Program-made: the position numbers and the translations under genes
The notes under the pieces: generated by a model
Databases searched by the model: none
The model's input: the letters and a program-made list of their open reading frames with translations, nothing else
What the model was told of the DNA's origin: nothing
Shown: positions 17,707 through 26,250 of the stretch, one piece after another
How the letters are laid out: every line of letters starts with the position of its first letter
How positions within the stretch are numbered: the stretch's first letter is position 1
NCBI GenBank assembly: GCA_963771295.1
Contig: CAVYTB010000005.1
Coordinates: 248,001-312,000, forward strand
Direction of reading: 5' to 3'
Length of the DNA: 64,000 nucleotides
Origin: Acidiferrum sp963771295
GTDB lineage: Bacteria; Acidobacteriota; Terriglobia; Acidiferrales; UBA7541

Positions 17707-18372
17707 TTAGCGGAAGAACGCCCTTTCCAGTTCCGGCTGAGGCAAGACAGTTCCTTCTGTGGGTGCCGATTGATGAGAAGTAACCACCAGCCCCGGAACA
17801 GAAGCACCGTTCCACGAAACAAGCGCAGTTAAGGCCGTCCTATCCTGTAATGCTCCAACAGAAACTGCTTGGAAAGTTGAGTCGGTTGGAACGTTGGTGT
17901 TTCCACCAGCCTTGCCGTTCAGCGGCCCAACGACAGCAACTGCCCCGTTGATTTGTTTAATTGTCTGAAGTCTAAACGTTGCTTGTAACGTTGCGCCGTT
18001 CGTATAGACCACACGCATGAACTGAGCACGTACAGGGACGTTGACACTCAGTGGTGCGCTTGCACTAACAAAATACTGAGCGGTATAGTCCCAGTTTGTA
18101 CCGTCTTGCGACTGTTGAATTGAAAGGCCGTTGCTTGCTGATGCTTGGTTCGCAAAAACAGACACTAGAACTGACTGATAGCCAAGAACTGATTCGCTGG
18201 TGCCTGTGAAAACTCCGTTTGCAGCCAGCGGGGTAGTTGAACTATTCGCCGCTGAAACTACGGCTGACAGCGAATCATTCGCTACCGTTACACGCGGGAT
18301 TCCAGAGCCAGATGCGCCTGTGCCAGTGGCAACCGCATTGCCGCCAAACTGAGCAACGTTGTCTTGCATCAC
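17707..18372 (-). pseudogene. Phage fibre/structural protein, middle piece
   Basis: Beta-rich Ala/Val/Ser/Thr protein: DNVAQFGGNAVATGTGASG, IPRVTVANDSLSAVVSAA, GLSIQQSQDGTNWDYTAQ, FMRVVYTNGATLQATFRL. The last residues (PELERAFFR) are encoded by the IS3 end, so the frame is cut at about 17745. Its GTG start overlaps the stop of the upstream piece by 4 bases, but the sequence reads more naturally as one protein (TLAGAVSAV continuing into MQDNVAQFGG) broken by a small indel near 18370. Confidence 0.6.
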
Positions 18373-18644
18373 ACTGCGCTAACCGCACCAGCAAGTGTGT
18401 TTAGACTTGTTTTTGCCGCGAGATTGCCGCCTGTTTCAAGAGCAAGTGCGGAAGTGTTCAGGTTGGTTCCAGCGTTTGCTGTGACCGTTCCGCTGTATAG
18501 CACACAAGATTGCGAGCGGGTTGAGTCCAATCGACCGATAGTCGTCTCACCAAAGTTGAAAGTTTCGGACGGATAATGGGCTACCCGGAAGGTATTGCCA
18601 GACGTCTTTGCGAAGCGTCTTTGGATAAGATGTTTGAGCGGCAT
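18369..18644 (-). pseudogene. Phage fibre/structural protein, N-terminal piece
   Basis: 91 residues: MPLKHLIQRRFAKTSGNTFR, then SETFNFGETTIGRLDSTRSQ and TVTANAGTNLNTSALALETG. The composition matches the next piece and the two overlap by 4 bases, so this is probably the N-terminus of one large prophage surface protein rather than a separate gene. No annotated family recognised. Confidence 0.55.
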
Positions 18645-19399
18645 GCATTTCAGGGCTACGTTTTTCCTCCCCCAGAGGCGCTGCAGAGGTAATTATCATT
18701 GGACAAGGGCACCGCGGCGTGCTTCGCGATGTTTCGCGGATGATTGAAGCTTTTCATTCCTGTACTCTCTCAGATCCGAGCCACAACGCGACGACGCTTG
18801 ATTGCGCCGAGTTCGAATAGACTCTTGGCTCCCGATCCTCCAATTCTTGGGCCAAAAGCGCCGTTTTTTTCTCTTCGTCTGCGGTCAATTGCCGGCAAAA
18901 CCCAAAGAAAGACTCTCGCAACGGCCGACCGCACTAGAGATTCCGCGTCAATCAAACTTACCCAAGTTGTTCGGGTCGAACTGCTCGACAATGGCCATTG
19001 TGGCGTCGCTGTCCAATCCCTGTCGTGGGTCAGAGGTCCTCAGTGAAATTGCAGACAGTCGCTACATGTCCTCTCAGGGGCCAAGAGTTGTTTATGGCTG
19101 ACGCAAAGACCACCGGTCCCTTGTCATCCTTCGATGTGTCAATTGTGGAACAATTGTCAGGCGGACTTCCGACCCGCGGACTTCTGGACCGTTTCGCAGC
19201 ATCTATTTGGCACGCATGAGACCTTGATTGAGGGGCAAGGCGGCAGCTCCTCTGCCAGTTCCCCCGCGACTGGAAGACAGGCGCTGTGTTTTCGCCCGGC
19301 AGGCGGGCGGATTGGGTGTCAAGAGACGAATTTTTGGGCGCATCACTTGCCCCACATGACCCATCATCGCGGTATGATAAGGTTTCCGGAGCGATGCTG
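18645..19399. other. Gene-free stretch with a partial element footprint
   Basis: No intact gene. Bases 18850-18925 repeat part of the dispersed element (CCAAAAGCGCCGTTTTTTTC, GGTCAATTGCCGGCAAAACC, AAAGAAAGAC), matching 14770-14815 and 29565-29632. A GGAG at about 19389 serves the next gene. Confidence 0.45.
18850..18925. repeat. Dispersed element footprint, copy C (partial)
   Basis: Shares TCAATTGCCGGCAAAACCCA and AAAGAAAGAC with copies B and E. It lies on the far side of the prophage remnant from copy B and in the same orientation, so B and C could be the two ends or two successive insertions. Confidence 0.4.
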
Positions 19400-19894
19400 A
19401 TGAATAAAGGACCTGAGATTCGTTGTTACGACTACGTGAACCATCCCTACGAGCGCGTCCGCGACACATTGACGCAGCACGCTCTCACGGTGTTCCAGTC
19501 GGCTACGAAGGCTGCCGCCTACCGGGCGGAATCGATTGCCGCGGAACTTCACGTCAACATGGGCGGTGTTGGAATCAAGAGTGATATCAAGATTTCCATC
19601 AAGAATGTCGAGGAGAAGGTTGCTGACGCTATGTCCACGCCGGTTACCCGGTTGCTTCTCGAATGGGAAGCCGCGACGACGCCACACTTGTTCCCACTCA
19701 TGAAGGGCGAGCTTTCGATTTACCCCTTGACCGCTACCGAAACGCAGCTCGATTTCTGGGGCCTTTACGAGCCACCATTCGGCGCCGTCGGAAAGGCCAT
19801 GAATGCGATCGTCGGTCACCGCATCGCGGAGGTTTCCGTCCATCGCTTCATTAGCGACGTGGCAGGATACTTGCGACAAGCTCTCGCGTCATAG
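19400..19894 (+). CDS. Conserved hypothetical protein, SRPBCC-like
   Basis: 164 residues from ATG 19400, chosen because GGAG lies 8 bases upstream (ATG 19394 is too close to it). It begins NKGPEIRCYDYVNHPYERVR and ends with a helix SVHRFISDVAGYLRQALAS. The alternating strand pattern (VKSDIKISIKNVEEK-like, RLLLEWEAATTPHLFPLM, LSIYPLTATETQLDFWGLYE) and closing helix resemble the START/SRPBCC ligand-binding fold. No signal peptide. Its gene converges on the succinate dehydrogenase operon. Ligand unknown. Confidence 0.7.
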   Translation: MNKGPEIRCYDYVNHPYERVRDTLTQHALTVFQSATKAAAYRAESIAAELHVNMGGVGIKSDIKISIKNVEEKVADAMSTPVTRLLLEWEAATTPHLFPLMKGELSIYPLTATETQLDFWGLYEPPFGAVGKAMNAIVGHRIAEVSVHRFISDVAGYLRQALAS

Positions 19895-19926
19895 TTTTCC
19901 AACGCCAACACTGGGAAAATACTCTG

Positions 19927-20427
19927 CTACTCGCTTGTGATAGGTTGAACTTCCACGTCAGCCGGCGGGCGAATTTCCGGGCTGCGCATAATGACACGCG
20001 CACATGCGTTCCACCGAAGGATCGCGTCGTCGTTGGCAGGAGGGCGAACAGCTTCGGCGCGCTGATAGTGTTCCATGGCCTCGCGCAGCGCCTGATAAGT
20101 ATTTGTACTGCTGCTAGGGCCGCCTTGCCGCAAGTGCGCGTGTCCCTGGCGTTCCCAAATAATGCCGCCGTAATAGGCACGCTCGTACTCGCCCTCGATG
20201 CGCAACAGCACTTCTTGAGCCGATTTCAAAGTAACACCGCTGACGAACTGATCGGTTCGAGCAAGAAGGAGCGAAACCAGTGCCTGTTGGTGTGCTGGCA
20301 AAATTGCCAGAATGTCCAGACAAATGCTTTCGGCGAGGCTCGGTTCGTTTAGAAGCCGGTAACGCTCGGCTTTCTCTAGCGCTTTGCTAACGCCATCGGT
20401 CGAAATGGACTTCAGATTGAAATGCAC
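19927..20427 (-). CDS. Hypothetical helical (TPR-like) protein, last gene of sdh operon
   Basis: 166 residues from the GTG at 20427, with AGGAGG 5 bases upstream. Mostly helical, with repeats such as ALEKAERYRLLNEPSLAESI, AHQQALVSLLLART and ALREAMEHYQRAEAVRP that suggest tetratricopeptide-type packing. It starts 9 bases after the sdhB stop, so it is co-transcribed; an accessory or assembly role in the dehydrogenase is possible but unproven. Confidence 0.7.
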   Translation of the reverse strand: MHFNLKSISTDGVSKALEKAERYRLLNEPSLAESICLDILAILPAHQQALVSLLLARTDQFVSGVTLKSAQEVLLRIEGEYERAYYGGIIWERQGHAHLRQGGPSSSTNTYQALREAMEHYQRAEAVRPPANDDAILRWNACARVIMRSPEIRPPADVEVQPITSE

Positions 20428-20436
20428 GGAAACCTC

Positions 20437-21186
20437 CTATGCGCCATCGTCTTTGAACATGCGGAACAACTTCGTCAAAGGATCGAAGAAGCGATCCACC
20501 ACGCGCTCCTTCAAGGGAATGATGGCGTTCTCGGTGATGGTGATGCTCTCCGGACACACCTTCGTGCAGCATTTTGTAATGTTGCACAGCCCGATGCCGT
20601 CCTGCGTTCTGAGCTCGGGAATGCGATCCACGTCGTCGAGTGGGTGCATTTCGAGCGCCGCCGCGTAAACCAAGAAACGCGGCCCGATGAATTGGTCGTG
20701 CATGTGGTGTTCGCGAAGCACGTGGCATACGTCCTGGCAAAGGTAACATTCGATGCATTTGCGAAACTCCTGTACGCGATCGACATCTGCTTGCGCCACG
20801 CGCCACGTCCCGTCCGGAGCGTCCGGACGGCGCGGCTTGAATTTCGCGATGCGCTTTTTCACACCATAGTTCCACGACAGTTCGCTAACCAGGTCTTTAA
20901 CATGCGGAAAGGCTTTCAGGGGCTCGATGGTTACGGGCTGTTCAAGCGGAAGCGAATTCAGACGCGTCATGCACATGAGCTTCGGCATCCCGTTGATTTC
21001 AGCAGAGCACGAACCACACTTGCCGGCCTTACAATTCCATCGTACCGCGAGATCATTGGCCTGCTCAGCCTGGATGTGATGGACACTATCCAGCACCACC
21101 ATTCCGGGGGCGACGTCGGTGGTATAGTCCTGAAACTTTCCGACGCCCTTTTCCCCGCGCCAGATTCTGAACGTTGCCGTTGCCAT
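20437..21186 (-). CDS. sdhB: Succinate dehydrogenase/fumarate reductase iron-sulphur subunit
   Basis: 249 residues. The N-terminal ferredoxin domain binds a [2Fe-2S] cluster through CKAGKCGSCSAEINGMPKLM and the next Cys; the C-terminal domain carries CIECYLCQDVC and CNITKCCTKVCPES for the [4Fe-4S] and [3Fe-4S] clusters. It passes electrons from the flavoprotein SdhA to the membrane quinone site. The start ATG overlaps the sdhA stop (TAATG). Length and motifs are standard. Confidence 0.96.
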   Translation of the reverse strand: MATATFRIWRGEKGVGKFQDYTTDVAPGMVVLDSVHHIQAEQANDLAVRWNCKAGKCGSCSAEINGMPKLMCMTRLNSLPLEQPVTIEPLKAFPHVKDLVSELSWNYGVKKRIAKFKPRRPDAPDGTWRVAQADVDRVQEFRKCIECYLCQDVCHVLREHHMHDQFIGPRFLVYAAALEMHPLDDVDRIPELRTQDGIGLCNITKCCTKVCPESITITENAIIPLKERVVDRFFDPLTKLFRMFKDDGA

Positions 21187-22997
21187 TACTTCATCTCCTC
21201 GATGATTTGCTTCAACTCCGTCGGCATCTCCGGAATGGGCACGCGCATAATCTGAGGGTCACCGCCCCGGCCCTTTCGGATGACAATGTTGAATGAGCCG
21301 AACTTATCGTCTTTGGCAGGATAGTCGTCACGGAAATGAGCACCACGACTTTCTTTTCGCTCTAGCGCCGCGAGCGTCACCATTTCGGAGACCGTCAGCA
21401 AGTTGTTAAGGTCGATGGCAGTGTGCCAACCCGGGTTGTATTCGCGATTTCCGCTGACGGCAACCCCTTGCCCGCGGGCCTTCAACTGTTCGATGCGCTC
21501 GAGCGCCTGCAACATTTCCTTTTCCTGACGTACGATGCCCACCAGGTCCTGCATCATGTCCTGCAAAGCGTACTGAACCGCATAAGGTCCTTCGGTGCCC
21601 TCGCGTTCGAAAACGGCCAGTGCGTTTTTCTCCGCTAAGGCAACCTCATCCGGATTGATTGCCCCCAGCGAGTTCTCTTTCGCATACCGCGCGGCATATT
21701 CACCAGCCCGTTTGCCAAAGACCAGCAGATCCGACAATGAATTTCCCCCGAGCCGGTTGGCTCCATGCAGTCCTGCGCCGCACTCGCCCGCAGCGAAGAG
21801 CCCTGGGACGTCGGACATCTGCGAATCAGGATCGACGCGCACACCGCCCATCATGTAGTGCGTGGTCGGCCCGACTTCCATCGGTTCCTTCGTGATGTCA
21901 ATGTCCGCCAGCTGCTTGAATTGATGGTACATGCTGGGAAGTTTCCTTTTGATGTGTTCAGTGGCATTGGGAATCCGTTCCTTAATCCACGCGATGTCCA
22001 GGAACACGCCTCCGTGTGGGCTGCCACGCCCTTCCTTCACTTCTCTTCGGATGCAGCGGGCCACGTGATCGCGTGTAAGCAGTTCCGGCGGGCGGCGCGC
22101 ATTCTTGTCTCCTTGTGTATAGCGCCAGCCTTCTTCTTCCGAGTCAGCCGTCTGGTTCGCATACGCCGCCGGAATGTCGTCAAACATGAACCGACGGCCC
22201 TCACGGTTGCGCAGCACGCCTCCCTCGCCTCGTACTCCTTCGGTGACCAGAATTCCTCGGACGCTTGGGGGCCAGATCATTCCCGTTGGATGAAACTGCA
22301 CGAACTCCATATCCATCAGCGCCGCTCCCGCGTGATACGCGAGGGAGTGCCCGTCGCCGGTGTATTCCCAGCTGTTGCTGGTAATTTTGTAGGCGCGGCC
22401 AATTCCGCCTGTTGCGAGCACGACCGCCTTGGCGCGGAATATGTGGAATCGCCCGCGGTCGCGGTCGTAGCCGAATGCGCCCGCTATGCGATCGCCATCC
22501 TTTAAAAGCGTGACGACCGTGTATTCCATAAAGACGTCCATGCCCAGATGAATATCGTGATCCTGCAAGGTGCGAATCATCTCGAGACCTGTGCGGTCGC
22601 CCACGTGCGCAAGTCGCGGGTAGCGATGCCCGCCGAAGTTCCGTTGCAGGATGCGGCCGTCCGCTGTCCGGTCGAAAACGGCGCCCCATGCTTCCAGCTC
22701 GCGCACACAGGCTGGCGCCTCTTTGGCGTGGAGTTCGGCCATCCTCCAGCTGTTCAGGTATTGGCCGCCGCGCATGGTGTCTGCAAAGTGAACTCGCCAA
22801 CTGTCACGCTCGTCGACATTGGCGAGAGCGGCTGCGATACCGCCCTCCGCCATCACGGTGTGAGCTTTGCCAAGCAGCGACTTCGTGATTACAGCAACTT
22901 TGGCGCCGCCTGCCGAGGCTTCCGCAGCAGCCCTCAAGCCAGCACCACCCGCCCCAATGACCAGCACATCGTATTCATGCGTGAGATATTCGCCCAC
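21186..22997 (-). CDS. sdhA: Succinate dehydrogenase/fumarate reductase flavoprotein subunit
   Basis: About 603 residues. FAD-binding GAGGAGLRAAAEASAGG at the N-terminus, HTVMAEGGIAAAL, the active-site region FGGHRYPRLAHVGDRTGLEM, DMEFVQFHPTGMIWP and RLGGNSLSDLLVFGKRAG. The GTG at 22997 is chosen: it overlaps the upstream stop as TAGTG and GGAGA lies 9-13 bases before it. It oxidises succinate to fumarate (or the reverse) at the membrane, in complex with SdhB and the anchor. Translational coupling along sdhC-sdhA-sdhB is evident from the overlaps. Confidence 0.96.
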   Translation of the reverse strand: MGEYLTHEYDVLVIGAGGAGLRAAAEASAGGAKVAVITKSLLGKAHTVMAEGGIAAALANVDERDSWRVHFADTMRGGQYLNSWRMAELHAKEAPACVRELEAWGAVFDRTADGRILQRNFGGHRYPRLAHVGDRTGLEMIRTLQDHDIHLGMDVFMEYTVVTLLKDGDRIAGAFGYDRDRGRFHIFRAKAVVLATGGIGRAYKITSNSWEYTGDGHSLAYHAGAALMDMEFVQFHPTGMIWPPSVRGILVTEGVRGEGGVLRNREGRRFMFDDIPAAYANQTADSEEEGWRYTQGDKNARRPPELLTRDHVARCIRREVKEGRGSPHGGVFLDIAWIKERIPNATEHIKRKLPSMYHQFKQLADIDITKEPMEVGPTTHYMMGGVRVDPDSQMSDVPGLFAAGECGAGLHGANRLGGNSLSDLLVFGKRAGEYAARYAKENSLGAINPDEVALAEKNALAVFEREGTEGPYAVQYALQDMMQDLVGIVRQEKEMLQALERIEQLKARGQGVAVSGNREYNPGWHTAIDLNNLLTVSEMVTLAALERKESRGAHFRDDYPAKDDKFGSFNIVIRKGRGGDPQIMRVPIPEMPTELKQIIEEMK

Positions 22998-23776
22998 TAG
23001 AGAATTCTCCAATCTCTCCAGATGCCCATCGAACACAACCGCACGTACAGGTCCGCAAATCCCACAGAAAACAGGCTGAGCCAGGCGAAGGTCATATGGC
23101 GGAGGTTAAGGCAACTGACACAATCGTAGGCGCGCTTTTGCACCGGCGCGTTTGAAAGCCGGTCGCGAAATCCGCCGATCAAGTGGCGCAATGAGTGGCA
23201 TCCAAGCGCGTAGCAGCTCAACAAGACAAGGTTAGTAAGGAGCACCAATGTACCAACGCCGATGCCGAAGCGGCCGTCGAACCAGAACGCGTTCCACACG
23301 TCGTGGGCCAGCAGAACTAAAAATAGCAGTGCAAGATACAGAAAATAACGATGGACATTTTGCAGGATCAACGGGAAAGTGCGTTCGCCAAGATATTTCT
23401 TTCGCGGCTCACCCACCGCACACGACGGAGGATCGGCCCAAAAGGCTTTGTAGTAAGCGCCGCGGTAGTAGTAGCAAGTCACCCGGAACCCGCCAGGCGC
23501 CCAAAGAATAAGCATCGCGGCGGTGACCCACGCGGGGATCCATGCCGGTTTCAGGCCGAACCAAGATCGCGTGGCATCACCAAACAGCTCAGGTGAATAA
23601 AAAGGAGAAAGATAGGGACCGAACCGGTAATGCTGGCCTTGCATCGCTGCCCAAGTGGAGTAAACGATAAACGTGGAAAGCCCGATGAAAACAGCTAAGG
23701 GTTGGATCCACCAAGTGTCGCGCCGCGACGTTTGCGCGAACTGCGAACGCACCAACGGAACGTCAAACTGAGCCAT
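22997..23776 (-). CDS. sdhC: Succinate dehydrogenase membrane anchor (cytochrome b-like)
   Basis: 259 residues from ATG 23776, preceded by AAGGAGAACTCG. About five hydrophobic segments are visible (IQPLAVFIGLSTFIVYSTWA, AWVTAAMLILWAPGGF, YFLYLALLFLVLLAHDVWNA, GVGTLVLLTNLVLLSCYALG, FAWLSLFSVGFADLYVRL), with several His residues fit for haem (NVHRYFLY, GCHSLRHLIGG). It is one longer protein in place of separate SdhC and SdhD, as in some Acidobacteriota and other phyla. It binds quinone and anchors SdhAB. First gene of the operon. Confidence 0.85.
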   Translation of the reverse strand: MAQFDVPLVRSQFAQTSRRDTWWIQPLAVFIGLSTFIVYSTWAAMQGQHYRFGPYLSPFYSPELFGDATRSWFGLKPAWIPAWVTAAMLILWAPGGFRVTCYYYRGAYYKAFWADPPSCAVGEPRKKYLGERTFPLILQNVHRYFLYLALLFLVLLAHDVWNAFWFDGRFGIGVGTLVLLTNLVLLSCYALGCHSLRHLIGGFRDRLSNAPVQKRAYDCVSCLNLRHMTFAWLSLFSVGFADLYVRLCSMGIWRDWRIL

Positions 23777-24327
23777 CGAGTTCTCCTTACGGTTCGGGCT
23801 ATGCTCGGAATCAATAAAAATCACGCGTCCAGTTGATTTGAGATCCTTCCTTAACCGGGCAATACGGTTCTGGCAGCGCAGGACCCGATACCGTTGTTTG
23901 CGGCGGTCTAGGTCACCCCCCGCCGGTCGTTAACGAAAGATTTAATCATCCGCGGTAAGTATCACGGTGGAATTTCGCTGTCAATTAGGATCGAGAAATG
24001 GCTGGTGTACAACACACTGCGGTTGCACTCGGCGCTGGGCGAGTCAAGTAAGAGCCGGGGACTCGCAGATAAGTGTCAGAAGGCGCGGCTTATGCAGGTT
24101 CCACTGGTCCCGGCCTCTTCCCATTGGCTCAGCAGTCTGCAAATTGGAGAACCGGCCGGAAGCGGAGTGCCGGACCGGCATCTGAGCCAACTGGACCTCT
24201 AAACCAAACGGACGCTACTAACAATAAGTGGCGCGACGTGGGAAAATCTGGAGGATTCCGATGTATGCTTCTACCGCTCAAGGAGTGCTTTTGCGGGGTC
24301 ATCGGTACGCCGCGAAAAGAGAATTTC
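23777..24327. other. Region between sdh operon and sugar-binding lipoprotein gene
   Basis: Divergent intergenic region; the sdh promoter must lie in the first 200 bases but no boxes could be assigned. Contains a transposase remnant at about 23990-24049. No intact gene. Confidence 0.4.
23990..24049 (+). pseudogene. Integrase-core transposase remnant (IS3/IS481 type)
   Basis: A short frame reads EKWLVYNTLRLHSALGESS, matching the C-terminal signature of rve-type transposases (W-x-x-YNxxRxHSALG). No start and no catalytic residues remain. It is the scar of an old element. Confidence 0.55.
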
Positions 24328-25329
24328 ATGGGGAAACGTGGGGCCAGTCTCGTATCTGTTCATATTTTCGTAGGTGCAGCACTCATAGCATCGTCTTGTG
24401 CGAAGCCCTACCACGAGGAAACCGAACGCTACGTGTTTGTGGCCACGAATATCAACCTGCCCTATTGGCGGGAAGCGCAAGCGGGGTTTTTGGACGCGGC
24501 CAAAGCGCTCGGAGTGAAAGGTGAACTTGTCGGTCCGACGGCGTACGCACCAAATGCGGAACTAGTAGTATTCCGCCAGATCGTCGAGGAGCACCCGGCC
24601 GGGATCTGTCTCTCCGCAGCGCGGCCCGAGATCTTCCAGACGGAAATTGACAAGGCGGTGGCACAGGGCATCCCTGTCATCTGCGTCGACGCGGATGTGC
24701 CGGATTCGAAGCGCGTGCTGTACATCGGAACAGATAACGTTAAGGCGGGCAGAGAGAGCCTGAAACAGATGGCGGCGCTCGTTCGGGGTCACGGAAGAAT
24801 TGCGGTCATCACAATTCCGGGACAGCGGAACCTCGACGATCGAGTGGCGGGAGTGGTTGAGGCGCTGAAGAATTTTCCTGCTATCCAGTTGACGAAGATA
24901 CTGGACGACAAGGGCGATGTGGAAAGTGCGTCTGAGCAAGTTTCCGAGCTCATTCAGAGGAAGGAAAAAATGGATGGAATTATTTGCTTGGAGGCGGCAG
25001 GAGGTTCTGGCGCTGCCGGAGCGTTGCACGGCTTGCACCTGGAAGGCAAGCTGCCGATTGTGGCCTTCGACGATGATCCCGAGGCACTTGATTGGATCGA
25101 CGTAGATGCAATCTCGGCCACGATCACGCAAAAGCCGTACGTCATGAGTTACTACGGGCTGGAGTTCCTCGACGATCTGCACCACAACGCGGTCCATCAA
25201 TCCAAAGACTGGCACACCGCACTCTCCCCGCCTATGCCCACATTCGTCGATACTGGCACCGTCGTCGTGAACAAGAGTAATCTCAAGCTGTACCGCGACG
25301 CACTGGCAGCGCACCCCAAGCCACTGTAG
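24328..25329 (+). CDS. Sugar ABC-type substrate-binding lipoprotein (RbsB-like), orphan
   Basis: 333 residues. Signal peptide with lipobox IASSC at about residues 21-25. The type I periplasmic-binding fold follows: YVFVATNINLPYWREAQAGF, GICLSAARPEIF, GIPVICVDADVPDSKRVLYI, IAVITIPGQRNLDDRVAGVV and IVAFDDDPEALDWI. These resemble ribose/galactose-binding proteins. No permease or ATPase gene lies nearby, so the partner is elsewhere or the protein acts as a receptor. ATG 24328 is chosen since the signal peptide begins there. Confidence 0.85.
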   Translation: MGKRGASLVSVHIFVGAALIASSCAKPYHEETERYVFVATNINLPYWREAQAGFLDAAKALGVKGELVGPTAYAPNAELVVFRQIVEEHPAGICLSAARPEIFQTEIDKAVAQGIPVICVDADVPDSKRVLYIGTDNVKAGRESLKQMAALVRGHGRIAVITIPGQRNLDDRVAGVVEALKNFPAIQLTKILDDKGDVESASEQVSELIQRKEKMDGIICLEAAGGSGAAGALHGLHLEGKLPIVAFDDDPEALDWIDVDAISATITQKPYVMSYYGLEFLDDLHHNAVHQSKDWHTALSPPMPTFVDTGTVVVNKSNLKLYRDALAAHPKPL

Positions 25330-25487
25330 AGATATATTTTCAGTGCGCCGTTTTTGGTGCGCCCAGCGATTCTGGGATTAGCCAGCGCGGGGAGCTTGTC
25401 TGATGATTTCGGATTCGCAGCACGAGAAGAATCCCCGAATCGCTTAGTGGATCGTATAAAATCGCGTGCGGAGCGGACCACAGGCGC

Positions 25488-25616
25488 ATGAAGGTGTACT
25501 TGATTGACGGGACCTATGAATTGTTCCGGCATTTTTTCGGCGTGCCCGCCGCGGCAGATGTAAGCGGCCAGGAGATCGGCGCCGTACGTGGTGTCCTCAC
25601 TTCCGTCTTGTCCATG
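25488..25616 (+). pseudogene. 5'-3' exonuclease (flap-nuclease type), N-terminal fragment
   Basis: Begins MKVYLIDGTYELFRHFFGVP and continues SGQEIGAVRGVLTSVLSMI, the N-terminus of the small 5'-3' exonuclease family, including the first metal-binding Asp (LIDGT). After about 43 residues the sequence passes into the dispersed element footprint at 25621, and the rest of the gene is absent from the window. It is therefore an insertion- or deletion-truncated remnant. Confidence 0.7.
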
Positions 25617-25620
25617 ATCG

Positions 25621-25709
25621 TGCCTGTGTGTGCAGAAAGGGGACACGGCGGTCTTTCGCAATGTGTTGCAAATAAATGACATCCCCCTACCCTCTTTGCA
25701 TTCAATGAC
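25621..25709. repeat. Dispersed element footprint, copy D (boundary block)
   Basis: Contains TGCCTGTGTGTGCAGAAAGG, GGACACGGCGGTCTTTCGCA, ATGTGTTGCA and ATCCCCCTACCCTCTTTGCA. Shares all blocks with copies A and E. It begins exactly where the exonuclease frame loses homology to its family. Confidence 0.6.
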
Positions 25710-25773
25710 ATACAATTCATAGAGCGGGCAGGGTCACTATCTCTCATGCTGTCTATCACCTACAGGGTAGGCA

Positions 25774-25841
25774 TTCAGAGCGAAAGGCAAGGCGAAACAG
25801 GGTCCATTCATTGACAAACCCAAGCGGCCTGCACAGCCAGC
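25774..25841. repeat. Internal block of element copy D, inverted relative to copy E
   Basis: The reverse complement of these 68 bases (GCTGGCTGTGCAGGCCGCTT, GGGTTTGTCAATGAATGG, TTTCGCCTTGCCTTTCGC) aligns to the plus strand at 29778-29847 at about 75% identity, while both flanks of D and E align in the same orientation. Confidence 0.6.
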
Positions 25842-25903
25842 TTCCTATTGCTACCTGGACCCTCTGCTGTCTCGCTGAAGCTCAGTGGGTGTGGGTAGCG
25901 TGC

Positions 25904-26032
25904 TTAGCGCTTAGCGCGGGCAGCGTCAGTCACCGGTGGTTTCTTCCATCCAATCTCTAAGTGTGTGCCACACGCGGTACAGATGTTGATGCATCCGTAT
26001 GCACACGGTGCAGACCATAGACCATAGACTCG
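25904..26032 (-). pseudogene. Cys-rich mini-protein of element copy D
   Basis: About 42 residues: WSAPCAYGCINICTACGTHL, then EIGWKKPPVTDAARAKR. Four cysteines in a CxxxCxxxCxxC pattern suggest a zinc knuckle. An in-frame stop lies just upstream and no start is seen, so the N-terminus is lost or lies in another frame. A homologue, also degenerate, is encoded at 29962-30100. Confidence 0.45.
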
Positions 26033-26063
26033 TCACTCACAAGTACTGCCGATTTGACATGTT

Positions 26064-26250
26064 CTAGATCCGGAGGACCCAGCTTGGTCCTCTGCCCTGC
26101 TTCAGCCAATCGGCCATAACTCTCAGCTCTGCTGTCGTGCAGCCGAAATGCTGCACCGGCAAGCTGTCCCAGGCCGGTGGAACCGCTACGTAATGGAATT
26201 CGTTACCGCTGTCATCCGTCATCGAAACAAAAGCCAGCATGATTCTGCAG
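26064..26250 (-). pseudogene. IS110-family transposase fragment
   Basis: A frame reading DSGNEFHYVAVPPAWDSLP and PVQHFGCTTAELRVMADWLK matches the N-terminal DEDD domain of IS110 transposases (the part before the MESTGVYW motif), then stops. It is unlike the intact copy at 2266-3303. Confidence 0.55.

Larger units (their letters stand above)
16160..17744 (-). mobile_element. IS3-family insertion sequence
   Basis: About 1.585 kb. Imperfect terminal inverted repeats: TGGCTCAGCCTGAAATGGA at 16160-16178 and, on the other strand from 17744, TGCCTCAGCCGGAACTGGA. Two overlapping-frame genes, orfA and orfB, lie inside. It interrupts a phage structural gene that continues on both sides. No clear target duplication was found (flanks CTGTGC and AGACAG). 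Confidence 0.8.

Noticed and set aside
19895..19926. Possible bidirectional terminator between the SRPBCC-like gene and the sdh operon
   Set aside because: Only a 6-bp TTTTCC/GGAAAA stem with a 13-base loop; too weak to call.
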